Shown here piece by piece: positions 6,201 to 12,355 of a stretch of DNA of 13,666 nt (within the stretch, counting starts at the first letter, position 1; every line of letters starts with the position of its first letter). The notes beneath the pieces were generated by a model. The model did not search any database and had not been told where the DNA came from. It was given only the letters and a program-made list of their open reading frames with translations. The position numbers and the translations under genes are program-made. The DNA comes from Phycisphaerae bacterium (GTDB lineage: Bacteria; Planctomycetota; Phycisphaerae; Phycisphaerales; SM1A02): NCBI GenBank assembly GCA_002690755.1, contig NZFT01000002.1, positions 1-13,666 of the forward strand, given 5' to 3'.

Positions 6201-9200
6201 GGAATCACGAGATGGAATCCGAAGTGCAAGAGAGATCGTCAGGTCACCTCGATCTCGACTGGGCGATCATCGCGGGCGGCCTCGACCTCCCGGAACGGGC
6301 CGCCCTGCATCGCGACGCACCCGAACACTTCACGCCGGATCCCGGCCGCGCGGCCGAGGTCCTCCATCGCTGGCGGAACATGCTGGGACGATCGGAGAGC
6401 GCCTCGCTCGATGATCGGCTGGCGGACCTGGGCATTCTGGAAGCGGACTTCGCCATGGTGGTGGGATCTGTGGCCGAGGCCGCGGCCGGATCGCTCCCGC
6501 ACGAGCCGTGGATGAACATCGCGGCCGCGGTGAAGGATTGGCGAGGTCCGTGCGACGAGTCCGGATTGCCGCTCGCGGCGTTTCTCACTTCGGACGAGGA
6601 CACGTCGATTCCCTTCGAGCATGGCCTGGTTCCATGGGTGGACGTGGCGACCGAGCGGCTTCGAGCGCGTCGTCCCGACGTCGAAGAAGTGCTCGGGCCC
6701 GAACTTCTTCAGCGTCAGCAGCGTCGACTCGCGGCGGGGCTCGCCGTCTTCGCTCGGGACGTGAACATCGTCGACCTCGATCGACATCGGTTCGGCAGGT
6801 ACAGCGGCAACGACTTCGCGATCGGTCTTTTCTCGACGTCACCGCCGCGAGATGCGTACATCGCCACGGTCCGCGAGATGATCGGCCCGCACGCCGAGGC
6901 CTGGATGAGACGAGTTCCCGCCCTCGCCCGGCTCCTCGCGACCCGTGCGGAGGCCTGGGCACGAGGTCTGGCCGAATTCGTCGACCGACTGGAGACCGAC
7001 GGGGCGATCATCCGCGACGAGTTCGCGGGTGGCGTGGATCCGGGCGCGTTGACCGAGCTCTCCTTCGGATCGGGTGACAGTCACAACGGCGGTCGGACCG
7101 TGGCGATGCTCCGTTTCGAATCCGGGCTTCGTCTGGTCTACAAGCCCCGGTCCTGCAGCGTCGACGTCGCATTCCGTTCGATCGTCGACGCGGTGAACGA
7201 ACCGCTCGGTCCCGAACTCCGCCTCCGCGTCCCCCACACCATCGACCGGGGGATCTACGGATGGGCCGAATTCATCGATGCGACGCCCTGTCGCGATGCC
7301 GATGCGATCGGTCGTTTCTATCGACGGATGGGCGTGCTGCTCGCGATCATCCACACCTTGCAGGGAAACGACTTTCATCTGGAGAACGTGAAAGCGGACG
7401 GCGAGGATCCGGTGCCCATCGACCTCGAGACGGTCAGCGTGCCGTCGGGGCTGATCGAGGATCCGAACACCACGCCCGATGCGGCCGCGAAGATCATCGA
7501 GCATTCGGTGCTGCGCACGTTGTTGCTCCCGAACGCGATGGGATTCGGCGACGATCGGCAACTGCGCAACATGGGGGCGATCCAACTGGAGGCCAACGCG
7601 GGCCAGCAACGCGTGGTGAGGCGGCTCCTGCACGTCAACACTGATTTTCAGCGGTGGATCACCGACGCGTCCGACGGCGTGGACGAAACGATCAATTCCC
7701 AGGTCCGGGCCGAGAACGGCGACACGATCTCGAACCACGCGCAGCAGGCGGCGATCAGGTCGGGCTACGAATCCGCCTACCGATCGATCCTTGAACGAGC
7801 TGCGCACTGGTCGTCGGGTGAATCGCCGGTGGGCGAACTGGGCGCTGCGTGGGTCCGGGTGCTCAATCGTGCGACGAACGTCTACATGCGACTCCTGCTG
7901 GAATCCTGTGAATCCAGCAATCTCGCATCCGGTGTCGATCGCTGGATCGCCCTCGATCGGCTCGCGCTCTGCATGGAGGTCGGCGTCGATCTCGGCCGCC
8001 CCACGGCCGTCGAACTGGTCGCCGCGGAGCATTCGGCCCTTTTCGCGGGCGATGTCGCCTACTTCCTCGCGACGGGCGCGGGGCGGACCTACTGGGTGGT
8101 CGATTCGGAGTCGGGACGCCAGACGGAACTCCCGAAAGCTGCACTGTCGTCATCCGCGGTCGAATCGGCCCGTTTGCAGATCGGGCGGATGGGGGTCGAG
8201 GATCTCGGGATGCAGCTGAAACTCCAGAGCGACGCGTATCGGACCACCGTCGCGAGCCTTGATCGCATTCTTCATGGGAGGCCGTCCGATCCCGGCCCTG
8301 ATGACGTGGAGGCGCACGTCTCCCAACGACCGCTTCGCGAACTCGTGGTGGAGGCGTTGGACGGGATCGTCGATCAGGCGATATCCACCGGCAGAAACGA
8401 CAACTGGATCGACCTCGAGCTCGATCCCCAGAGCGAAACGCTTCGTCCCTCGCCGCTCGACGCGGATGTCTACTCCGGACGAGGTGGCTTGTCGCTGCTC
8501 TTCGAACGAGCGTATCGGGTGCTGGGGGACCGCCGTTGGCTCGACCTCGCGCGATCGGCGCTCGGTCATGAGTTCGCGATCTGGCAACAGGTCGCCACGC
8601 GGGAACAGTTCCTCCGTGGTGCGCCGAGCGGTCTGCTCCAGCGGGCCGGTCTGGTCGGGGGTTTGTGGGCGATCGGTCGCCACGAGGGATTCGGCGGCCA
8701 CCGGGTCGCGGCCCGTGAGCTCGCCACGTCGATCTCCGATCGGACGATCCGCAACGATCAGAGCTTCGATGTTATTGCGGGGTCCGCGGGCTACATCCTC
8801 CTCCTGCTCAGGCTCGCTGAAGAGGAGGAGATCCCGGGGGTGCACGAGGTCGTGGGTCGGCTCGCCGATCACCTCGTGGCCAGACAGGTGGACGACGGTG
8901 GGCCCGGCTGGCAGACGTCGGTCGGCGGCGCGATTCCGCTCTGCGGGTTCGGACATGGCCGGGCGGGAATCGGACTCGCCCTCCTGGAGGCCGGTCGCGC
9001 ATTGGATCGCCCCGACCTCCGGCGATTCGCGATGTCGGTGTTCGAAGCCGAGCATGGATGGCGTGGCGCGACGCCGGCGGAGGGATGGCCGGACTATCGA
9101 ATGTTGAATCCGAATGAACGCTCGAAGGCACCGATGGGTGCGAATCGATGGTGTGCCGGCACCGAAGGCATCGCGCTTTCCCGAGCCGCGGCGCTTGCGG

Positions 9201-9526
9201 TGGTCGACGACCCGCTGCTCCGGGACGATCTCGATTTCGCGATGGAGACCGTCCGTCCGAGCACGGTCCCCGGTCGAGTGCACCTCTGTTGCGGCCTGAC
9301 CGGACGGATCCTCGCGCACCAGACGCTCGATCGACTGCTCGACGAACCCGGATTGTTCGATCGAAAGCGATCGATGGGGGTCGTGGCGTGTTCGCTCGAC
9401 CCCCGGGTCACGCCCGAACCTTCCGTGATGGGGGTGGGGCTCTTCCAGGGCACCGGCGGACTGATCTGGACGGCGCTGTCGCTGCTCGACGACGACGGAA
9501 GCGATCTGCTGCTCCTGCGTCCCTGA
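6197..9526 (+). CDS. lanM: Class II lanthipeptide synthetase LanM (CCG type)
   Basis: This bifunctional enzyme of ~1109 residues phosphorylates and eliminates Ser/Thr, then adds Cys thiols to form lanthionine rings. The dehydratase half shows SHNGGR (295-300), LVYKPR (Lys 316), GWAEFI, DFHLEN (D392, H394, N397) and DLET (D409, E411). The DxHxxN...DxE spacing equals that of CylM. The cyclase half (~760-1109) has YSGRGGLSLLFER, FGHGRAGIG (H920, the likely acid/base), WCAGTEG (C986) and LCCGLTG (C1031, C1032). In most LanC-type cyclases the last pair is Cys-His. Here it is Cys-Cys, so zinc would be held by three Cys, as in ProcM-like enzymes of low substrate specificity. The length fits LanM (900-1100). 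I chose the ATG at 6197 because it overlaps the upstream stop (ATGA). The in-frame ATG at 6212, with GAGGA 8 bp before it, is an equally good start. Confidence 0.95.
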   Translation: MRNHEMESEVQERSSGHLDLDWAIIAGGLDLPERAALHRDAPEHFTPDPGRAAEVLHRWRNMLGRSESASLDDRLADLGILEADFAMVVGSVAEAAAGSLPHEPWMNIAAAVKDWRGPCDESGLPLAAFLTSDEDTSIPFEHGLVPWVDVATERLRARRPDVEEVLGPELLQRQQRRLAAGLAVFARDVNIVDLDRHRFGRYSGNDFAIGLFSTSPPRDAYIATVREMIGPHAEAWMRRVPALARLLATRAEAWARGLAEFVDRLETDGAIIRDEFAGGVDPGALTELSFGSGDSHNGGRTVAMLRFESGLRLVYKPRSCSVDVAFRSIVDAVNEPLGPELRLRVPHTIDRGIYGWAEFIDATPCRDADAIGRFYRRMGVLLAIIHTLQGNDFHLENVKADGEDPVPIDLETVSVPSGLIEDPNTTPDAAAKIIEHSVLRTLLLPNAMGFGDDRQLRNMGAIQLEANAGQQRVVRRLLHVNTDFQRWITDASDGVDETINSQVRAENGDTISNHAQQAAIRSGYESAYRSILERAAHWSSGESPVGELGAAWVRVLNRATNVYMRLLLESCESSNLASGVDRWIALDRLALCMEVGVDLGRPTAVELVAAEHSALFAGDVAYFLATGAGRTYWVVDSESGRQTELPKAALSSSAVESARLQIGRMGVEDLGMQLKLQSDAYRTTVASLDRILHGRPSDPGPDDVEAHVSQRPLRELVVEALDGIVDQAISTGRNDNWIDLELDPQSETLRPSPLDADVYSGRGGLSLLFERAYRVLGDRRWLDLARSALGHEFAIWQQVATREQFLRGAPSGLLQRAGLVGGLWAIGRHEGFGGHRVAARELATSISDRTIRNDQSFDVIAGSAGYILLLLRLAEEEEIPGVHEVVGRLADHLVARQVDDGGPGWQTSVGGAIPLCGFGHGRAGIGLALLEAGRALDRPDLRRFAMSVFEAEHGWRGATPAEGWPDYRMLNPNERSKAPMGANRWCAGTEGIALSRAAALAVVDDPLLRDDLDFAMETVRPSTVPGRVHLCCGLTGRILAHQTLDRLLDEPGLFDRKRSMGVVACSLDPRVTPEPSVMGVGLFQGTGGLIWTALSLLDDDGSDLLLLRP
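6199..6203 (+). promoter_or_regulatory. Possible ribosome binding site for an alternative lanM start
   Basis: GAGGA lies 8 bp before the in-frame ATG at 6212. The coupled ATG at 6197 has no comparable purine-rich site upstream. The true lanM start could therefore be 6212, five codons shorter at the N-terminus. Confidence 0.4.
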
Positions 9527-9604
9527 GTTCAGGAGTCGTCGGTCGTCACGGAGGGATCGGCGGGATTTTCCATTCCGCGGTCATGCCGGCGACCGAGCGT
9601 TGGA

Positions 9605-9618
9605 GGGAACGGTTCCTG
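9605..9618. repeat. Copy 1 of a 14-bp dyad element upstream of the NHLP gene
   Basis: GGGAACGGTTCCTG matches the element at 9742-9755 at 12 of 14 positions. It contains the inverted halves GGAAC and GTTCC, as a binding site for a dimeric regulator might. Chance occurrence cannot be excluded. Confidence 0.25.
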
Positions 9619-9741
9619 CCGATGTCGGTTCGCAGCGAACGCGGCTCGACGACGTGGTGTACGAAAAATCGCATCCGAGGTGGCGACTCACGGATCGGTC
9701 GTCGATACCATCGGTGATTCAAGTACGCTCGATTCCGACGC

Positions 9742-9755
9742 GGAAACGGTTCTTG
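9742..9755. repeat. Copy 2 of a 14-bp dyad element upstream of the NHLP gene
   Basis: GGAAACGGTTCTTG lies about 35 bp before the NHLP start codon and 137 bp after copy 1. Its 3' end overlaps the TTGAAA motif. If real, this position would suit control of transcription of the NHLP gene. Confidence 0.25.
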
Positions 9756-9789
9756 AAAATCCGCCTGAGGCCCCCGAGAAGAAACTGCA

Positions 9790-10251
9790 ATGTCGCAGGA
9801 AAATGGCGGACTCGTGTCGCTCGTCGCAATGTGCTGGAAGAACGATGAGCTGAAGGCTCGTTTCGTGCGTGATCCGATCCCGGTTCTTGCCGCGCACGGC
9901 ATGCCGGTCGATGACGGCATGGACGTGAAGGTCGTCGACCGCATAAGGCGGAGCATCGGTGTCGGACCACCCTCGATCACGGTTCACATCCGCTTCCTGC
10001 GACCGGACTATCCGGAGGCCGGATCCTCGGAGTCGGACGCCGGCCGCCCGCCGCTCTGGCGACTGTTCGACGGGTACTGGAGGGACGACGCCTTCAAGGA
10101 CCGCTTCATGGTCGATCCCGAGTCGATGCTCCGCGAACAAGGCTTGCCGGTCGCGGAAGGGATGAGCATGCAGGTCACGGAGAACATCCGGCAGAGCATC
10201 GGGGCTGCGACGCCTTCCATGACCGTTCAATTCTGTTTTACTCGCCCTTGA
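9790..10251 (+). CDS. Tandem NHLP-domain protein, candidate RiPP precursor without a visible core
   Basis: This 153-residue protein consists of two nitrile-hydratase-like leader (NHLP) domains, at residues 8-72 and 89-153, joined by a Ser/Asp/Pro-rich linker. Both show the family pattern W..D..FK.RF..DP...L...G.PV..GM.V.V. They align over 65 residues without a gap, with 28 identities by hand count. NHLP domains normally serve as leaders for LanM and similar enzymes and are followed by a double-Gly site and a Cys-rich core. Here the second domain ends exactly at the stop codon. No Gly-Gly precedes a core, and the only Cys are C15 and C149. Ser/Thr in SIGVGPPSIT and SIGAATPSMT are the only shared candidate sites. 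The gene follows lanM after 263 bp, so it may be transcribed separately. The ribosome site is weak (GAGAAG, 9776-9781). It could be a precursor, a leader-type helper protein, or a degenerate precursor. Confidence 0.82.
   Translation: MSQENGGLVSLVAMCWKNDELKARFVRDPIPVLAAHGMPVDDGMDVKVVDRIRRSIGVGPPSITVHIRFLRPDYPEAGSSESDAGRPPLWRLFDGYWRDDAFKDRFMVDPESMLREQGLPVAEGMSMQVTENIRQSIGAATPSMTVQFCFTRP
9811..10248 (+). repeat. Internal tandem duplication of the NHLP domain
   Basis: The unit 9811-10005 and the unit 10054-10248 each encode 65 residues that align without gaps at about 43% identity. They are separated by a 16-residue linker. Most conserved are the central DP...L...G.PV..GM block and the end motif SIG...PS.TV..F..RP. 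The divergence indicates an old duplication, not an assembly artefact. Confidence 0.75.
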
Positions 10252-10252
10252 A

Positions 10253-10268
10253 GCCCCGCATTCGGGGT
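10253..10268. terminator. Hairpin between convergent genes, probable terminator
   Basis: CCCCG (10254-10258) pairs with CGGGG (10263-10267) around the 4-nt loop CATT, with a G-T wobble outside. It lies directly after the NHLP stop codon and before the end of mobA on the other strand. No T-run follows in either direction, so intrinsic termination is only plausible. Confidence 0.4.
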
Positions 10269-10287
10269 CGGACGGTTTCGCCCGGCT

Positions 10288-10911
10288 TCAGGAACCTTCG
10301 GACGGTGGATCGGATCGCATCAGGCGGCACGCTTCCTCGAAGTCCTCCGGGGTGTTCACGTTCCAGAGCAGCAGTCGCTCGCGATCCGCGAGTGGCACCC
10401 GAGTGGCATCGGGGCCGAGTCGCTCGACGAGGCGATGCACCGCGCGATCATCGGCGTCGAGCATGTCGCGCACCACGTCCAGGCAGTCGCTTCCGATCCG
10501 GCAGGGAAGACCACGCACCCGCGGTTCCGAGGACGAGGTGAAGCACGCCATCCCGTCGTCGTCACCGACCAGCAGTCGGGCGAGCAGGCCGGCGGGAAGA
10601 AGCGGAAGGTCGCAGGGGACGATCAGGTATTGCGGGGAGATGTCGCTCGCGAGGGCGGCTTCGATCGCCGCGAGCGGACCGGCATCGGGTCGAAGGTCCT
10701 CGATCGTCTGGTGACCGACGAGTCCGTGCGGCGACCCCGCGATCACGACCTGCCGACAGAAGCCGGCGAGCATGTCGCGCATGCGTTCGACCATGCTTCG
10801 GCCGTCGGGGAGGATCATGCCGCCCTTGGGGACGCCCATCCGTCGGCTGGCCCCGCCGGAGAGGATCACCGCGGCGTACGGCCAGGGTTTCGGTGGTTCG
10901 AGACGGATCAT
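10288..10911 (-). CDS. mobA: Molybdenum cofactor guanylyltransferase
   Basis: This cytoplasmic enzyme of 207 residues transfers GMP from GTP to molybdopterin, giving the dinucleotide cofactor of DMSO-reductase-type enzymes. The nucleotidyltransferase loop AVILSGGASRRMGVPK (15-29, K29) is clear. It is followed by DLRPDAGPLAAI, which contacts guanine and substrate in the family, and PCDLPLL with the metal-binding Asp at 101. The C-terminal NVNTPEDFEEA is also typical of MobA. The length is normal (190-210). Its ATG overlaps the stop of the MOSC gene (ATGA on the minus strand), so both form a two-gene operon. A related NTP transferase such as MocA is possible, but the PCDLPLL and NVNTPED motifs favour MobA. 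Confidence 0.88.
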   Translation of the reverse strand: MIRLEPPKPWPYAAVILSGGASRRMGVPKGGMILPDGRSMVERMRDMLAGFCRQVVIAGSPHGLVGHQTIEDLRPDAGPLAAIEAALASDISPQYLIVPCDLPLLPAGLLARLLVGDDDGMACFTSSSEPRVRGLPCRIGSDCLDVVRDMLDADDRAVHRLVERLGPDATRVPLADRERLLLWNVNTPEDFEEACRLMRSDPPSEGS

Positions 10912-11483
10912 GCCGGCGTTTCCGGTGAGGTGGCGACGACCGGTTCCGCCGCTCGATCCGCAAGCACCCGGGCCGCGAAGGCCGCGCCGTCGGCGCAGCC
11001 TGCACCGGGGACCCGGACCAGGGGTCGGGGCCCGTCGCCTGAGCGTTCCGCAGTGATCTTGGCGCCGGCGGCGAGCATGCCGGGCTCGAGCACCCGGGCG
11101 TACATGCCGATCCGATTCCAGAGGATCCGCTTGAACTCCGGCGAGATGGAATCAAGCACGTAGCAGGGGGGCCGTACCCGGGTGATCTCGAGGGCCACGC
11201 CGCCGTCGAAGAAAAGCCGGTCGCCGGCGGTCAGGAGCTGGACCCCCACGCCGGCGACGGTGAGATTCTCACCGAGGTCGCCGGGCGCGAGCGGGATCCC
11301 GGTCTCGTCGGCGATCGCTTCGAGCAGTTCGAGATCGATCAGGGAGATCGCCTGGACCGGGGTCCGGTGCTTCTCGTGATCGTGACCGTCCCCCTCGATC
11401 CCGGCCGCGTGCACGGAGGCGGTGGGAATCGACGTCTTGGGGATGCCGCCCGGCGAACGATTGATGGAACGAAGCACCGACAT
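10908..11483 (-). CDS. MOSC-domain protein
   Basis: MOSC domains occur in Moco sulfurases and in amidoxime- or hydroxylaminopurine-reducing proteins such as YiiM, and bind the molybdenum cofactor through a Cys. The 191-residue protein shows GIEGDGHDHEKHRTPVQA (28-45), PGDLGENLTV (67-76), LLTAGDRLFF and RPPCYVLD with the conserved Cys at 107, then a GMYARVLEPG motif. The last ~45 residues (Ala/Pro-rich, one GAGC) are not part of the domain as I know it. I chose the ATG at 11483; an in-frame GTG two codons upstream (11489) is possible, and neither has a good ribosome site. It overlaps mobA by 4 bp, which supports a molybdenum cofactor role. The substrate is unknown. The gene diverges from the SDR gene across ~68 bp. 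Confidence 0.82.
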   Translation of the reverse strand: MSVLRSINRSPGGIPKTSIPTASVHAAGIEGDGHDHEKHRTPVQAISLIDLELLEAIADETGIPLAPGDLGENLTVAGVGVQLLTAGDRLFFDGGVALEITRVRPPCYVLDSISPEFKRILWNRIGMYARVLEPGMLAAGAKITAERSGDGPRPLVRVPGAGCADGAAFAARVLADRAAEPVVATSPETPA

Positions 11484-11551
11484 GTCCACATGGTACGCCC
11501 GCGACCGCCCGCGCCCCGCCCCGAACCTCGACGTCCGGTACGCTCCTCGCC

Positions 11552-12355
11552 ATGAATCCGACTTCCATCGACTTCTCGCTCGCCGGCCGGCATTCGGTCG
11601 TCTGTGGCAGCACCCAGGGCATCGGCCGGGCGATCGCGGAGGCGTTCGCGGCCGCGGGCTCGTCCGTCACGCTGGTCGGCCGCAACGAGGACGGCCTGGA
11701 GCAGGTGCGGTCCGCGTTGACCGTCGCCGCCGGCCAGCAGCACCGGACGCTCTGCGTCGATTTCTCGGATTGGCGGGCCGTCCAGACCGCGGCGGATCGG
11801 TACGCCGCCGAGTACGGTCCGGTGCACGTCCTGATCAACAACACCGGCGGCCCGGCGGCCGGATTCGCGGTCGACGCGGAACCCACCGACTTCCTCAAGG
11901 GCTTCGAGATGCACCTCGCCTGCGGACAAACACTGGTGCAGGCGTTCGCGCCGGGCATGCGGGAGGCCGGCTACGGCCGCGTGATCAACATCATCTCGAC
12001 GTCGGTGGTGACGCCGATCAAGGGGCTCGGGGTGAGCAACACCATCCGGGGCGCGGTCGCGAACTGGGGTCGGACGCTCGCGGTTGAACTCGGGGGATTC
12101 GGCATCACGGTCAACAACATCCTGCCGGGCTTCACGGACACCGCCCGCCTCGCCGCGCTGTTCGAAGGAAAGGCCCGTCGGGGCGGCAACACCGTCGACG
12201 ATGTCCGAAGCCAGGCCGTCGCGGGAATTCCCGCGGGCCGCATCGGCGAACCGGCGGAGATCGCCGCGGCCGCGCTCTTCCTCGCCTCGCCCGCCGGTGG
12301 GTACGTCAACGGCGTCAATCTTCCGGTCGACGGGGGTCGGGTGGTGCAGTCATGA
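11552..12355 (+). CDS. Atypical short-chain dehydrogenase/reductase (SxxxR in place of YxxxK)
   Basis: This 267-residue Rossmann-fold protein binds NAD(P) through GSTQGIG (19-25). It carries NNTGGP (96-101) where classical members have NNAG, and INIISTS with the catalytic Ser region at 149-151. The active-site YxxxK motif is absent: the aligned position reads VSNTIRGAVANW, i.e. S162 and R166. This substitution belongs to a recognisable FabG-like subfamily, so it is probably not an error, but classical oxidoreductase chemistry is uncertain. The C-terminus has ITVNNILPGFTDT and GYVNGVNLPVDGG. No Shine-Dalgarno site precedes the ATG. A TACGCT motif (11539-11544) ends only 7 bp before it and could be a -10 box giving a nearly leaderless mRNA, though I see no -35. 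It overlaps the aldehyde dehydrogenase gene by 4 bp (ATGA), so the two probably share a pathway. Confidence 0.85.
   Translation: MNPTSIDFSLAGRHSVVCGSTQGIGRAIAEAFAAAGSSVTLVGRNEDGLEQVRSALTVAAGQQHRTLCVDFSDWRAVQTAADRYAAEYGPVHVLINNTGGPAAGFAVDAEPTDFLKGFEMHLACGQTLVQAFAPGMREAGYGRVINIISTSVVTPIKGLGVSNTIRGAVANWGRTLAVELGGFGITVNNILPGFTDTARLAALFEGKARRGGNTVDDVRSQAVAGIPAGRIGEPAEIAAAALFLASPAGGYVNGVNLPVDGGRVVQS

Larger units (their letters stand above)
9527..9789. other. Intergenic region between lanM and the NHLP gene
   Basis: I see no convincing gene in these 263 bp on either strand. It is the only sizeable gap inside the cluster and probably carries the NHLP gene's own control signals. Two similar dyad elements lie here (9605-9618 and 9742-9755). 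A TTGAAA at 9753-9758 could be a -35 box but has no good -10 at the proper distance. A small palindrome, CCTGAGTTCAGG (9522-9533), spans the lanM stop and lacks a T-run, so it is not a clear terminator. Confidence 0.5.

Noticed and set aside
6839..9319. Two minus-strand ORFs (397 and 389 codons) opposite lanM
   Set aside because: They are antisense shadows; lanM motifs are complete on the plus strand across both.
9512..9535. Inverted repeat CTCCTG/CAGGAG around the lanM stop as a terminator
   Set aside because: It has a 12-nt loop, a 6-bp stem and no T-run. An overlapping palindrome competes with it, so I see no firm terminator.
9805..9813. Gly-Gly at residues 6-7 of the NHLP protein as a C39 cleavage site
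   Set aside because: Only five residues precede it, too short for a leader, and the NHLP domain follows it instead of preceding it.
9583..9848. Small plus-strand ORFs in the lanM-NHLP gap, considered as a lanthipeptide precursor
   Set aside because: They are Arg-rich with at most one or two Cys and no leader pattern or Gly-Gly site, and one overlaps the NHLP gene out of frame.
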